64,000 nt of DNA from Candidatus Woesearchaeota archaeon (GCA_937912225.1 CALDOJ010000031.1:1-64000); one strand, 5' to 3'; numbered from the stretch's first letter, positions 8,080 to 19,103 are shown. Program-made: numbers and translations. The notes: a model not told the origin generated them from the sequence alone.

Positions 8080-9171
8080 TTACAGAATTCGTGGTTGAAC
8101 ATAAACAGAATAATTACCTTGTCTTAGAATAATTTCAATTATTTTCTCATCAAGTAAAGGATGTTTTTCCTTAGCTTCAGAAACCAACTTCATTCGTTCA
8201 TTCTGAACTTCAAACAATTCAGGATTTTTACTTAACAAATAACTTCTTTCAATAGAATTTTGTTCATAAATCTCCAAAACAGAAGATTTATCAAATAAAG
8301 ACGGAAAAAAGAATTGTTCTTCGGCAAAACTCCTATTTTCAGAATTTTTAAACTCATCATAATAACTAGGTTTAGGAACAACTAGTTCTCCTTCTAAATA
8401 ACCATTAGTTTCGCCAGAATGAGTTGTGACAACTTCATCCTCAGACAACCCACTGATTTGCCGTTCAGCTTCAGCAAACAATTTATCAGGATCGTGACGA
8501 AAAACATCAAAAAAATCAGATTCTGTCCTAACAAGATGATTACAAATAGCAAACAAATCATAATTCTTGAATAAATGATCAATTATTCCATCAATGTCCT
8601 CTTCTAAAACACCCATATTCACAGAAGTCATATAACGCTGATAAATGTGGTGAGTATAAAATACTTGTAAAGGCGCTTTTTTGGCCAATTCATGCATTAA
8701 ATCACGAACATCGTTTATTATAGCCAATTCTCTTGTTAAAGAAGCATTTCTATTACTATGAAGATGAGAAATACTTTCAAAGTTTTCATTAAAATAAATG
8801 TTTCCGTAAGCATAATAATGATTAACTAAATCAAAAACAGTTTTATGTCCTGCAAAATATAATTCATTAGTTTTTTTCAAAGTAGCTAAATGAATAAAAT
8901 CATTAATTTCAGATAGTTTTGAATAATTCTTCTTCTCAGATTCAGGTTTTAATTCTTGTTCAAGAGATATAAGATAAGAATTTTGTCTGCCAGTTTGTAA
9001 ACCATTCTCTGCACATACAAGAGCAATCGCTTCTTGTTCTTCAAAGCTTAGTTCATCTGCATTAATAGAATCAGGTCTATAAAATCGGTCTCGATAATTA
9101 TCATCCATTTTTAAAACAGGACCTGTTTTAAAATAAGGTTTATCATTAAGATATATTTCTTCAGAACTCAT
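8080..9171 (-). CDS. Uncharacterised 363-aa protein coupled to ExeA-like ATPase
   Basis: A largely helical, acidic, soluble protein without signal peptide or membrane segment. Its ATG overlaps the TGA of the upstream AAA gene, so the two are translationally coupled. A histidine-rich stretch (KAPLQVFYTHHIYQRY, about 175-190) is notable but matches no motif I know. It ends the operon of the first giant surface protein. The second surface module has no equivalent, so it is not an obligatory component. Confidence 0.65.
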   Translation of the reverse strand: MSSEEIYLNDKPYFKTGPVLKMDDNYRDRFYRPDSINADELSFEEQEAIALVCAENGLQTGRQNSYLISLEQELKPESEKKNYSKLSEINDFIHLATLKKTNELYFAGHKTVFDLVNHYYAYGNIYFNENFESISHLHSNRNASLTRELAIINDVRDLMHELAKKAPLQVFYTHHIYQRYMTSVNMGVLEEDIDGIIDHLFKNYDLFAICNHLVRTESDFFDVFRHDPDKLFAEAERQISGLSEDEVVTTHSGETNGYLEGELVVPKPSYYDEFKNSENRSFAEEQFFFPSLFDKSSVLEIYEQNSIERSYLLSKNPELFEVQNERMKLVSEAKEKHPLLDEKIIEIILRQGNYSVYVQPRIL

Positions 9172-9893
9172 TTTTTACGTTGCTTAATAGCTTTAACGTG
9201 TTTTTCTAGAACAACTGGAGATCCGTCTTCAAATGCGTTTCTGCAAGCATCTTCACAATTTTCAAGAATAGCTCTAGGATTAGGATTTAATTGATGAATT
9301 TTCTTAATTACATCACTAGGTAAAAAATCTACATCATCCAATCGTTTTCTAACTAATTGAATTGCTTCTTGTGCATTTATTTTTCGAAGTTCAAAAACAT
9401 TCTTATCTATTAATTTTTTTAACTCAGGCGTCAATTTGATTTTTCGTTTATCTTTAGTTACTAAAATTATTGATTTAAAAAAACTATTTTTATAATAATC
9501 AACCAACACATCACATTCTACAGGATTTAACTCTTGCATTTCATCCAATAATAAAATCATGTTCTTAGCTTTGATGCCAAATAATTTATTGAACCAAGTT
9601 CTATTTTTTAATAATTTATCAAACTCAATAACTCCTTCTCGTCTATTACAACTATAATAAACAATTCGTTTTTGACCTCTAAAATTATTCATGGCTTTTT
9701 TTAGAAAAGTTGTTTTTCCAGTTCCATACTCGCCAATAATTAAACAAACTCTTCCAAGTTCAATATTATTAGTTATTCTTCTTAGTTCTTCTTCAGATCC
9801 AAACATCTCATCATGAAATGCAGCAGGTTTTATACTAAATGGATTATTAAAAAATCCTTGTTCGTGGTACCAAAGTGTTTCATCTATTTCCAT
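9168..9893 (-). CDS. ExeA-like AAA ATPase (Walker B DE), surface module 1
   Basis: A 241-residue AAA protein of the ExeA/MshM type. It starts with a conserved tryptophan/NPF segment (FFNNPFSIKPAAFHD). Walker A is GEYGTGKTT (54-62) and Walker B is MILLLDEMQEL (112-122), with an intact catalytic Glu; a C-terminal helical lid follows. In bacteria ExeA-type ATPases help assemble envelope secretion or pilus complexes. Here it is paired with the DN-type neighbour and downstream of a giant membrane-anchored protein, so it may act on that protein's cytoplasmic tail (inferred). The paralog at 25306-26007 is closely similar. Confidence 0.82.
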   Translation of the reverse strand: MEIDETLWYHEQGFFNNPFSIKPAAFHDEMFGSEEELRRITNNIELGRVCLIIGEYGTGKTTFLKKAMNNFRGQKRIVYYSCNRREGVIEFDKLLKNRTWFNKLFGIKAKNMILLLDEMQELNPVECDVLVDYYKNSFFKSIILVTKDKRKIKLTPELKKLIDKNVFELRKINAQEAIQLVRKRLDDVDFLPSDVIKKIHQLNPNPRAILENCEDACRNAFEDGSPVVLEKHVKAIKQRKK

Positions 9894-9894
9894 T

Positions 9895-10770
9895 TTAATT
9901 CACCTTTGCCCTACAACCAGGACAAGTCTTATCTTCTTCATTAATCATAGTTCCACATTTTTTACAAAACAAATCACACTCTTTACATCTCCAATGAGAT
10001 TTAATTTTTTTAAGTTTTTCACCACAGTCATCACAATAATTAGTTGCTTGTTCTTCTTTTGATATTTTTGTTTTAAGTAATTGTTTTAATTCTTTTTCAG
10101 AAACAGATTCTTTGTTTTCTTCAGCCATATATTCAAATACTTTCTGACAATTAATCAAATGTTGTGAAAGATTGCTCTTTGATAACTTAAAAATGCTATG
10201 AATCATTGTTTTATTCAATAAATTGTCAAAACCTAATCTGTTAATAGTTATTTTTCTAGCAATTTCGTTTGTTGGTTTTTCTAATTTGAAAATTCTATTT
10301 CCAATTCTGTCAAGTATACTCTTTGGAAAAGTAGGATTTCCTTTAACAGCAAAAACTACTGATTTTAAGTATTTCTGATCATAAAAATATTTTATTCGTT
10401 CATTGTTTTTACGAGTTAGTTGATCTGCATTATCCATTAATAAAATCATATTTTTAGGTTTTTGTTTAAAAAATCTTTTTTTGAAATCTTGACTATTAAT
10501 AAGAACTTCTTCAATATCTAAACGTTTACTAGTATCATTTCCGTCTAAATAAATAACCTTTCCTTCTCCTTTAAAATTATCAATTAAATGTTTTAATAAC
10601 AAGCTTTTTCCACTACCCGCAGGTCCTTGTATTAAAGCCATATTCCCTGATTTAATTCTGTAAACTAGTTCTTTGACTTCTTTTTCGTATAAGACTATTT
10701 CAGGAGTATTCTTAAAAATACTTGTATCTAATGGGTTCTTCTTGTATCCAAGTTCTTTATACCAGCTCAT
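9895..10770 (-). CDS. ExeA-like AAA protein (Walker B DN) with C-terminal zinc ribbons
   Basis: A AAA protein of about 291 residues. The frame is open to an ATG at 10776, but GAGG lies directly against that codon and 7 nt before the ATG at 10770, which is preferred. Walker A is GPAGSGKS. Walker B reads ILLMDNADQL, so the catalytic Glu is replaced by Asn. The C-terminal 50 residues carry zinc-ribbon cysteine pairs (CDDC, CKEC, CKKC, CPGC). It is probably a nucleotide-binding but weakly hydrolysing partner of the adjacent DE-type ATPase (inferred). The paralog in module 2 lacks the zinc ribbons. Confidence 0.8.
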   Translation of the reverse strand: MSWYKELGYKKNPLDTSIFKNTPEIVLYEKEVKELVYRIKSGNMALIQGPAGSGKSLLLKHLIDNFKGEGKVIYLDGNDTSKRLDIEEVLINSQDFKKRFFKQKPKNMILLMDNADQLTRKNNERIKYFYDQKYLKSVVFAVKGNPTFPKSILDRIGNRIFKLEKPTNEIARKITINRLGFDNLLNKTMIHSIFKLSKSNLSQHLINCQKVFEYMAEENKESVSEKELKQLLKTKISKEEQATNYCDDCGEKLKKIKSHWRCKECDLFCKKCGTMINEEDKTCPGCRAKVN

Positions 10771-10824
10771 TTGCATTCCTCAATTTAGTTTAGTTCTCAC
10801 ACTCTTTTGTTTTTTAGAAACTTA

Positions 10825-13800
10825 TTAAGGTTTCATTTTGGCTCTCATCCTGTATTTCTTAGCCAAAGTATAATAACGTTGTGCAACGTCAGATTTACCA
10901 GCATCATAAAACATTTCACCTTTTTTGTGAAGTTCTAATGCTTTCTTTAAATTTGATACTTTATGTAACTTTTCTGCTTTCTCTTTATATTTTTTGCTTT
11001 TAGCATCATGTTTTAAAGCTTGTTTACCATGCTTATATTCTAATTTCTCATCTTTAACTTGACGATATTTTTCCATTTCACCTTTATGCATTTCTCGTTG
11101 GTCCTTGTGAAATGATGATTTTCTTAAATGTTCTTGTACTTTCTGTTTTGGATTCTTAGTCTTTTGTAAAATCAAGTAAGCAATAAATACAATTGCAAAA
11201 ACAATTAGTAAAACCCATAATTGAATCCACTTAAAAAATCCATCTCCAGGTTCAGCAATAACTTTTCCTGTAATGTCTGTTAAACCTTCGTTTGTCTCGT
11301 CTATTACTTCTGTTGTCTCTTCAGTAGTTTCAGTTGTTGTTTCAATTGTAGTTTCAACAGTTTCTTCAACGACTGGTTCAACAACTGGTTCAACAGTTTC
11401 TAAAACTCCAATTGCAAATGTGCTAAATCCTGGTGTAAACGCGTCATAAAAAATACTTGTTGAGTCTTGACCAATTCTTGTTGTTAAAAGTGCGTCCCAA
11501 TCAGTTGTATATCTGTATAATACAACTTCGTTCTCAGCAATATCTTCTGAAGATAACCAATCCTTGTCAACTTTGAATCCAATTCTTACATTTTCTTCTA
11601 AATCATTAAAATTTGTCGCTTCTATTTCAAAATATTTGAATACATTGCCTGATTTAACATGATTAGGATCGTCAGTTTCTGTAACAGATAAGCTTACACT
11701 TGCAGTATCTTCTGCTAATGTAAAACTAATTTCATAAATATTAAGTTCATCAGATGTTAATAAATTTTCTTCTCCTGCAGTCACTGTTGACCAAGCTTTT
11801 GATTTTGAAGGTTGTATCGTGGTTGTTGTTGGAGTTGTTGTAGTAGTAGCTCCACTTCCACCACCAGTAGATACTGGATCAGTACATGATTGAGTGTTTA
11901 CGCCACTGTAAGTTTCTCCACAACTATTTGCATCTGTCCAAGCAGTACAAGTTTGTGAACTTCCAGAGCAAGTATTCCATGAATCACAGCTCCATGAAGC
12001 AGTACATGAATTTTCTTGAACTCCTGAATGTGATAACCCTTCAACTTTATATCGGTCACCAACAATAGTACAAGTATAAGTATTGCTACCAACAGTTCTT
12101 GAAGTTCCTGAAGCAGAACATGGTAATTTTACTTCGTTAGCACCATTACAACCACTACTAATTTCTGTAATTGAAGCAATCTCTGCGTCTTTTACACAAA
12201 CACTAGTTTTTGTGCTATCAACATTATTAATATAAACTGTTTTTGTTTCTGATTGACTTGAAAGATCGATTCCGTTAATAATTACACTTCCAGTAGTAGC
12301 ATCTTCTTCTTGAGTTTTAACAGTAACATTTCCTAAGTCTAATTTAGTATTAGATGCAAATGTAAAGTCAAAAGTAAGTAATTCTTTTTCTGTTGCAATA
12401 CCAGTTGTCGTATCATATTCTTTAAATGTAAGCGCAACTTCTTGAGTTCCATTAATTACTTTGTTTAAATCAGCATCATCACCGATTTTAAATTCAGTAT
12501 TTTCAACGTTTGATTCTAAATTATTAAGATCTCCTAATATGAAATCTTCATCATCAGGAACATCGTCGCCGTCCGCATTATTTTGACATAAGAAGGCAGT
12601 ATTTGCTTGATCAGGGTTGTATATTAAAGGACAGTTATCTGTATAATCTGGTACGTTGTCAGCATCCGAATCTCTAGTTCTAGTTACTGTTAAAGTCCAA
12701 CTTTGTGAGTCTGATAAATCTCCATCACTTGCAGTTGCTCTTACTGTATAAGTTCCTGCATTAGTTCCTGCATTCGTAAAGTCTCCTTCAAAAGTGTAAG
12801 AGTCACCTGTTTCTACAAGTACATCATCTAAATACCAGAATACTCCAGGAGTTGTTCCGTCAGCATCACTTGCATTAACTGTGAATGTTGAAGAATTGTC
12901 TTCTTTAATAGTAATGCTTGAAGCAGATGGTGTGTAATCAGTAATATTTGGTCGTTGATTTATTTCAAGTACAGTTACAGATATATCTTCATAATCACTT
13001 CCACCATTACCATCTCTGACAGTTATTCGAACTGGATAGCTGCCAGATTGTCGGTATGTAGGTGTGTACGTGATTAATCCTGAAGTTGAATTTATATCAA
13101 ATAAATCCGTATTATCATAATAAGTTCTTGTGTCTCCATCTCCATCAGTTGCAGAAACTGTATAAGTTAATACTTCATTTTCAACTGCGGTTAATGCTCC
13201 GATTGGTGCAAGTACTGGAATATCATTTACGTTGTTAATGTTTAATGTGAAATTTTTGCTTACTCTTGTTGACCCATCCGCTACATAAACAGTTATTGTG
13301 TGAGAATCAACTGCATTAGTTGGTTGAGCAGGTGTGAAACTAATTTTTCCTGTTAATAAGCCAATTGTGAATAATGATGAATCAGTAGAATAAACTAACA
13401 CATCACCATCAGCATCAGTTACTGGTATTGTATAAGTGAATGGAGTTTCTTCATAAGCATTTTTTGCAGATAATGTTCCTATAACTGGTGCTCGATTACT
13501 ATTATTGACAGTTACAGTCCAAGTTCTAGTGTCTGTTGCAAGTCCGTCATCAACATCGACTCTTATCGTATAAGTTCCTGAACTTGTATAAGTGGTTTTG
13601 AACAAGTAAGTGTTTGTTTGGTTAACAAGAACATTGTTTTTGTACCATTTAATATTTGGATTTGTTCCATCAACATCAGTTACATTTATGTTAAATAATA
13701 AACTATCATTTTCTACAATACTTGGTGTTGAATCAGTTGGTGCATACGCAGTTATATTTGGTGCATCATTCGCATTTTGAACATATACAACAATGTCTTC

Positions 13801-16800
13801 ATAATCAGTTCCAGTTTTTCCGTCCGAAACAGTTATTCTTGCTGTATGAGTTCCTACTTGTGCTTGAGCAGGTGTAAATGTTATCAAACCCGTACTTGTA
13901 ATATTGAATAAAGTTGTATTATCTATATAAGTTACTGTGTCTCCGTCAGCATCTGTTGCAGATAATTGCTTACTAAATACATTGCTTTGTATTGCAGATA
14001 ATGAACCTACAGGCGCTAAAACTGGAGCTCTATTAACATTCTTAATTGTTAATGGGAAGGTTGTTGTTGCATATCCGCCTTTTTTATCAACTACAGTTAT
14101 TCTTACTGTATAAGCAGTATCTGAAGCAACGTTTGGTGCTGTAAAGCTTACAGCTCCTGAATCTTTATTGATTGTGAATAATGTGCTGTCATCATAGTAT
14201 TTTATTGAATCATCTGTATCGTCATCAGATGCTTTAATGTAAAAAGAACAAGCGTTTCTTTCATTACAAGATTTTGCTCCAATTGTTTCAATTGTTGGAT
14301 TTCTGTTTGAGTCGGTTACTGTCAGAGTCCATTTTCTTTCTGTTGATAATGACCCGTCTGAGACTACTGCTTTAATAGTGTATATTCCTGCAGAAGTATA
14401 TGTTGGAGTATAAGTATAACTTGTTGCACTTTCTACAATTGCTGAACCCTTGTACCAAGTTGTTGTTAAAGTATCTCCACTATCAGCATCTCCTGGTGTA
14501 ATTGAGAATGTTTTACTGCCTGTTTCAGTTATACTGGTAGTCGTTCCACTTGGATTTGGACTGATAATTGTTGGTTTTGAATTTAATATTTGAACAGAGT
14601 CAGTCTTTGATGCACTGTATGCAACTCCATCAAATGCTTTTGCTGTGCAAGTCCATGTTTGACCTTTACTAGTATTTCCAAATCCAACTATTTGTGTTGT
14701 TAAACTTGTTAATACTCCATTCTTTTTCCATTGATAAATATAATTTGAAGAGTCACTCCCATTAACAAAACAAGTTAGATTAGTGTTTGAATATGCGACG
14801 TTTGGCAAAACATCAACTTTATCAAGATTTGTTGGTGCAGTATGTCCTATACTTACCAAATCAGATACTGTTCCGCTTGTTAAAAGTCCATCTGTTGCAT
14901 AGACTTCACAAGTCCAGTTTTCTCCACTATTAGTTGAGCTGCTGGTAATTGTTGAACTGGTACTTGCAATCTCTTCTGTTGAATCTTGTACGCCGTTCTT
15001 TTTCCAAACATAATTATATAATACTGAGCTATCAACATCTGTGCTTTCAGTTGTAACAGTACATACCAAATCATCTGAATCTACTGCAGAATCAGGTGTT
15101 AAATCAATACTTGGTGTTGATGGCATATCATTCTCTGCATTTATTGTTAGAACAATTTCATCTGATGATTCTAACTCACCATCACCAACTGTTATTGTAA
15201 CTGTCTCGCTCAATACTCCATTTGGATATTGGAATACTATGTTTTGTCCAAATACTGTTGCGTATTCAGAGTTTGTTGTAATTATTAATAATTGATTTTC
15301 ATTATCTTCATCATCAATATAAGAAGTTACATTAAGTAAGAAGTCTGTGTCTTCAGTTAAGCTTGTTAAACCTGGATAATTAGAAACGCCCGTTATTGTT
15401 GGTGCGTCATTTACATTAGCAACAGTTATGAAAAATGTTTGATTAGTAGATGATTCTAAATCTTGTACTACAACTGCTACAGGGTATATTCCGTTGTTAG
15501 TGTTTGCTTGAGCGTTATTTGGCGTCCAAGTTATTAATCCTGTGCTTGGGTCAATGTCCATTCCACTTGGTGAAATTGGGTCTAATGAATATGTTAAAGT
15601 ATCTTCATCTCCATCTATTGCTTCAACATCATAACTGTATTCTTCATCTTCGACTGCTACTGCGTATGATTGTGAGGTTATTATTGGTGCTTCATTAACC
15701 GAAGTTATATTTACAAATATAGTTTGAGATTCAAATAATCCTCCACTATCTGTTAATCTTATTGTGAAAGTGTCTACTCCGTTTTGTCCTTCTATTGGAC
15801 TTATTTCTAATTCTTCATTTACAATTGGAGAAGTTAAGTATAATTCTTCATTAACATCAGTTACACTCCATTCAAGATTTTCTAGTTCATCTTCTAAATC
15901 ATATTTTAATCCTGATAAATCAATTGTAACAGGAGTTCCTTCTGGCGTTTCTACATCACCAATTATTCCAGTAATATTTGGAGCAGTATTAGTTCCAAGT
16001 TCAATTGTTACAGTTTCAAAAAAAGTATCTGTTTGTGCAGTTCCGTCAGTTGCATATACTTTACAAGTCCAGTCTTGACCAACTCTAGTATTGCTTGAAT
16101 CGACTGTGTGAGTTGTTAAGCTTCCTTGCTCAACAGTATTTTTTTCCCAAGCATAAACATAAGTTACTGCTTCGCCGTCAGGGTCAACACTGCCTGTTGC
16201 GTTACAAAATAAATCGTTTTCTGCATATGCAGGTTCGCTTAAAGTAATTGTTGGGTCAGTAGGTACAGTGTTTTCTACTGTGATTGTTATATTTATTTGA
16301 CCAGTATTATTATATTGATCTTCATAATTCATATGAACTGTATAAGTGTCAGGTGCAGATGTTATTCCATTTCCATCATAAACCATTGTTCCAGATGTAC
16401 TGTTTAAAACGTCCGAATTTACATCTCGAAAATCTACAAAGTCTAAGAATGTTAGTAATGGTATTGGAGATGTTGGTATTGTTTCTGTTAATACAGAACT
16501 AACTTTACTTAGTACGTCATCAGTTGAATCTCCATATATTGCTTCTATATATAAGTCGTTTCCTTCTTTACTAATATTTCCTTCAAAATCCCATGCATCA
16601 TTATTAAAATTAGATGTTCTTGCATATTCAATAACTGAGTTTAGTACTGTTAAATTTTGATGTACATAATCACAGTCTTCTAATTCATAAGGAATATTGC
16701 CAATGTTTTGTTGGCAGTATGCATTTATGAATGTTGAAAGATGACTATAATCAGTATCAAAAATGTCAAAGTATGTTAAAGTTATATTTTCAGTTTCTTC

Positions 16801-17466
16801 TTCTACGAATCCTTCTAAATCAAATCCAGACCATACAGTTCCCCAATTGTATTGCATATATGTAATACCCGGGTAATCAATCACCATATATTCAAATACC
16901 GTACCATCAAAATCTATATTTGTAATATCTACTTCAATTCTGTTTCCAATAATTGTTGCAGTGATTGAATCATAAACATTTGCAACTTCATCCATTACAC
17001 TGTTTACTAAAAAGGTATCATCTACGCTAAATTCAATTGGAGTGTCATTAATTGTTAGTTCAAATGTTCTTTCATTACTTGTTGTTGATGCAGTCCAGTC
17101 AAATTCTAGAGTTACAACATTTCCTAATAAAAATTCACAAGCATCATGTCCTTCATCTCCACAAGGAACAAGTTCATTATCATTAACAGTTGCTCCAACT
17201 AAAGAAATAGTATCTTCATCATCATCGTTTGTTAATTCAACTTCTGATTGAAAAAAGGCATTTGTTTCATTGCTTGCATTTAATAGAGTTATATATATAG
17301 TATAAGTGCTTCCAATAACTGCATGATCGACTTCCGCTTCATTATCGTCTTCAATAATCATTTCAACTACAGAAATGTCAGACTGAGGAATATCTGATGC
17401 TAAAGAATTTGAAATTAGTAATATAAATAAGCAAACATAAAGTAAAATGTTAAGTTTTCTATTCAT
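10825..17466 (-). CDS. Giant surface protein with Ig/cadherin-like repeats, membrane anchor and cytoplasmic tail
   Basis: A 2213-residue secreted protein. A signal peptide (1-23, ending SLAS) is followed by an N-terminal region of about 380 residues, then many PKD/cadherin-like beta-sandwich repeats (NRAPVI..., TVTVNNSNRAP...) to about residue 1590. A thrombospondin type 3-like calcium motif (DSDADNVPDYTDNCP, about 1600-1620), a TSP1-like cysteine/tryptophan segment (about 1820-1865) and a PGF-pre-PGF domain (TPGFSTFAIG near 2013) come next. A Thr/Glu-rich linker, one membrane helix (about 2077-2100) and a 110-residue Lys/His-rich helical cytoplasmic tail end the protein. It is likely an adhesin or cell-contact protein (inferred). 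Confidence 0.85.
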   Translation of the reverse strand: MNRKLNILLYVCLFILLISNSLASDIPQSDISVVEMIIEDDNEAEVDHAVIGSTYTIYITLLNASNETNAFFQSEVELTNDDDEDTISLVGATVNDNELVPCGDEGHDACEFLLGNVVTLEFDWTASTTSNERTFELTINDTPIEFSVDDTFLVNSVMDEVANVYDSITATIIGNRIEVDITNIDFDGTVFEYMVIDYPGITYMQYNWGTVWSGFDLEGFVEEETENITLTYFDIFDTDYSHLSTFINAYCQQNIGNIPYELEDCDYVHQNLTVLNSVIEYARTSNFNNDAWDFEGNISKEGNDLYIEAIYGDSTDDVLSKVSSVLTETIPTSPIPLLTFLDFVDFRDVNSDVLNSTSGTMVYDGNGITSAPDTYTVHMNYEDQYNNTGQINITITVENTVPTDPTITLSEPAYAENDLFCNATGSVDPDGEAVTYVYAWEKNTVEQGSLTTHTVDSSNTRVGQDWTCKVYATDGTAQTDTFFETVTIELGTNTAPNITGIIGDVETPEGTPVTIDLSGLKYDLEDELENLEWSVTDVNEELYLTSPIVNEELEISPIEGQNGVDTFTIRLTDSGGLFESQTIFVNITSVNEAPIITSQSYAVAVEDEEYSYDVEAIDGDEDTLTYSLDPISPSGMDIDPSTGLITWTPNNAQANTNNGIYPVAVVVQDLESSTNQTFFITVANVNDAPTITGVSNYPGLTSLTEDTDFLLNVTSYIDDEDNENQLLIITTNSEYATVFGQNIVFQYPNGVLSETVTITVGDGELESSDEIVLTINAENDMPSTPSIDLTPDSAVDSDDLVCTVTTESTDVDSSVLYNYVWKKNGVQDSTEEIASTSSTITSSSTNSGENWTCEVYATDGLLTSGTVSDLVSIGHTAPTNLDKVDVLPNVAYSNTNLTCFVNGSDSSNYIYQWKKNGVLTSLTTQIVGFGNTSKGQTWTCTAKAFDGVAYSASKTDSVQILNSKPTIISPNPSGTTTSITETGSKTFSITPGDADSGDTLTTTWYKGSAIVESATSYTYTPTYTSAGIYTIKAVVSDGSLSTERKWTLTVTDSNRNPTIETIGAKSCNERNACSFYIKASDDDTDDSIKYYDDSTLFTINKDSGAVSFTAPNVASDTAYTVRITVVDKKGGYATTTFPLTIKNVNRAPVLAPVGSLSAIQSNVFSKQLSATDADGDTVTYIDNTTLFNITSTGLITFTPAQAQVGTHTARITVSDGKTGTDYEDIVVYVQNANDAPNITAYAPTDSTPSIVENDSLLFNINVTDVDGTNPNIKWYKNNVLVNQTNTYLFKTTYTSSGTYTIRVDVDDGLATDTRTWTVTVNNSNRAPVIGTLSAKNAYEETPFTYTIPVTDADGDVLVYSTDSSLFTIGLLTGKISFTPAQPTNAVDSHTITVYVADGSTRVSKNFTLNINNVNDIPVLAPIGALTAVENEVLTYTVSATDGDGDTRTYYDNTDLFDINSTSGLITYTPTYRQSGSYPVRITVRDGNGGSDYEDISVTVLEINQRPNITDYTPSASSITIKEDNSSTFTVNASDADGTTPGVFWYLDDVLVETGDSYTFEGDFTNAGTNAGTYTVRATASDGDLSDSQSWTLTVTRTRDSDADNVPDYTDNCPLIYNPDQANTAFLCQNNADGDDVPDDEDFILGDLNNLESNVENTEFKIGDDADLNKVINGTQEVALTFKEYDTTTGIATEKELLTFDFTFASNTKLDLGNVTVKTQEEDATTGSVIINGIDLSSQSETKTVYINNVDSTKTSVCVKDAEIASITEISSGCNGANEVKLPCSASGTSRTVGSNTYTCTIVGDRYKVEGLSHSGVQENSCTASWSCDSWNTCSGSSQTCTAWTDANSCGETYSGVNTQSCTDPVSTGGGSGATTTTTPTTTTIQPSKSKAWSTVTAGEENLLTSDELNIYEISFTLAEDTASVSLSVTETDDPNHVKSGNVFKYFEIEATNFNDLEENVRIGFKVDKDWLSSEDIAENEVVLYRYTTDWDALLTTRIGQDSTSIFYDAFTPGFSTFAIGVLETVEPVVEPVVEETVETTIETTTETTEETTEVIDETNEGLTDITGKVIAEPGDGFFKWIQLWVLLIVFAIVFIAYLILQKTKNPKQKVQEHLRKSSFHKDQREMHKGEMEKYRQVKDEKLEYKHGKQALKHDAKSKKYKEKAEKLHKVSNLKKALELHKKGEMFYDAGKSDVAQRYYTLAKKYRMRAKMKP

Positions 17467-17597
17467 TCATTCACTCCCCGAAAGAGAAGAATATACGAGC
17501 CGTATTTAAAGGTTTTGGTAATCGAAGGGTTTTGTCGTCGAGAAACAGAATAGCTTTATATAATTGTTTTAATTCTCCAGTGATAATTTTAATTAAA

Positions 17598-19103
17598 ATG
17601 GAATTTAAAAAATACTTGCTTACAGGTGCTTTGATGTTAAGTTTATCTAGTGGCATTAACGCTCAAGCAGAACCAGAATCTAAAAAAAATGATGATTTTG
17701 CAATCCAATATAACACCATTAATTTAGAAAATTTTCTTGAAAACTTTTCATCAGGAGCAGACGTTAATTTTTATCAAAGAACCGAACCAGACACAGATGT
17801 ACCCGATCAAATAAATACTTTTCAAGGATTAGAACTTACAGAGTTTTGGAAATATGGAACTTACTCTTTTAGACCCGAAGATAATTCAACTATGATAAAA
17901 AATTATTCTGAAAGTTGGAAAAACTTAGTCAACATAAAAGGTTCTGGTCATTTAGGATTATTATTTGGTAGTCCGCACAACAATTTTATTTACACAAATA
18001 TTTTTGGAACAAGAGTTGATACTTGGAATCGTTTTTGGGGTTCTGAAGCAATAGGCCAATTCAAACCTTTTTTCGTCAAAGGATTCTATGATAAAGATTG
18101 GGAAAATAAAAGAACAGTTACAGAAACAACCACTCCTAATGAACTTATAGGAGACATAAATGTCGAACAAGTAACTCGAGACAACTTCATTACAAAAGAA
18201 AAAGGAGTTAATTTCAATTTCAGACCAAAAAAAACTAAAGTTGATTTAAGTTATGAAGAAAGCGTACGAGAAGATTTACAAACAAAAAAAATCACTACTA
18301 GAACTTCAATGGGAACTGATGTAACAGATGTTCCAGAAACCAAATATGTTGATAACACTAAAATTTATTCAGCAGATATAGCAAGAATTTTTAGCAACAC
18401 AGATTTGATTGGTTTGTCCGGAATGCACATACAAAATAGTTCTGAAAGTTTTGGAGATCCTCCAGGAATCATAAACGATAATCGTTCATTAATAGGTGCT
18501 GAATGGGCTGGCCTTGAATCAGGAGTTAAAACCATTTGGGAATATATGCACATAAATAATACTTGGAATCCAAATTTCATGGTTTTTAATTCATATAAAC
18601 AAAATGATTTTTTAATGAGTGCATTTGGAACTTATGCGAAAGAAAAAAAAGATTTTGCAGGAACTATTTGGTTATCATTTGGAACTAACGATGTTGATGA
18701 TATGCAAAGAGGCGTTTTGGCCGAAGAAAATTATTTGCTAATGAATGAACTTGAAAATAAATCAAGAACTATTTCTAGAATGCATGATTATAATAAAGAA
18801 ATGTATGACTTTGAATCTTCAAGATTATTTTCTAGTTTTGATATAAGCAAATTCGTAACAAGACTGCATTTTTCTGTTTCTGAAGACAATATGAATGGTG
18901 AAGCATTTATGAAATATACTCATAAATATTTTGCAGCAGGATTAACTGTTGGAGGAGAAGTTACTTCAAATAATAGACTGCATCAATACATCAATTACAG
19001 CACAGGTGTTAATTTCAAAAATTTTTATTTAATATTTGATGCACAAGATGATAACTTTTCTGATACAAATATTTATACTATAGGACTTGGTTTTAAAAAT
19101 TAG
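17598..19103 (+). CDS. Secreted beta-rich protein resembling a bacterial outer-membrane barrel
   Basis: The frame is open from 17532, but the signal peptide begins at the ATG at 17598 (MEFKKYLLTGALMLSLSSGINAQ), giving 501 residues. The mature part is rich in alternating aromatic/polar strands with charged turns, and the last strand ends YTIGLGFKN, much like a beta-barrel C-terminal signature. No transmembrane helix was seen. Such proteins are normal in Bacteroidota but unexpected in an archaeon. Other possibilities are a soluble beta-propeller or an S-layer component. It lies upstream of a gene carrying a T9SS-like domain. Confidence 0.6.
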   Translation: MEFKKYLLTGALMLSLSSGINAQAEPESKKNDDFAIQYNTINLENFLENFSSGADVNFYQRTEPDTDVPDQINTFQGLELTEFWKYGTYSFRPEDNSTMIKNYSESWKNLVNIKGSGHLGLLFGSPHNNFIYTNIFGTRVDTWNRFWGSEAIGQFKPFFVKGFYDKDWENKRTVTETTTPNELIGDINVEQVTRDNFITKEKGVNFNFRPKKTKVDLSYEESVREDLQTKKITTRTSMGTDVTDVPETKYVDNTKIYSADIARIFSNTDLIGLSGMHIQNSSESFGDPPGIINDNRSLIGAEWAGLESGVKTIWEYMHINNTWNPNFMVFNSYKQNDFLMSAFGTYAKEKKDFAGTIWLSFGTNDVDDMQRGVLAEENYLLMNELENKSRTISRMHDYNKEMYDFESSRLFSSFDISKFVTRLHFSVSEDNMNGEAFMKYTHKYFAAGLTVGGEVTSNNRLHQYINYSTGVNFKNFYLIFDAQDDNFSDTNIYTIGLGFKN

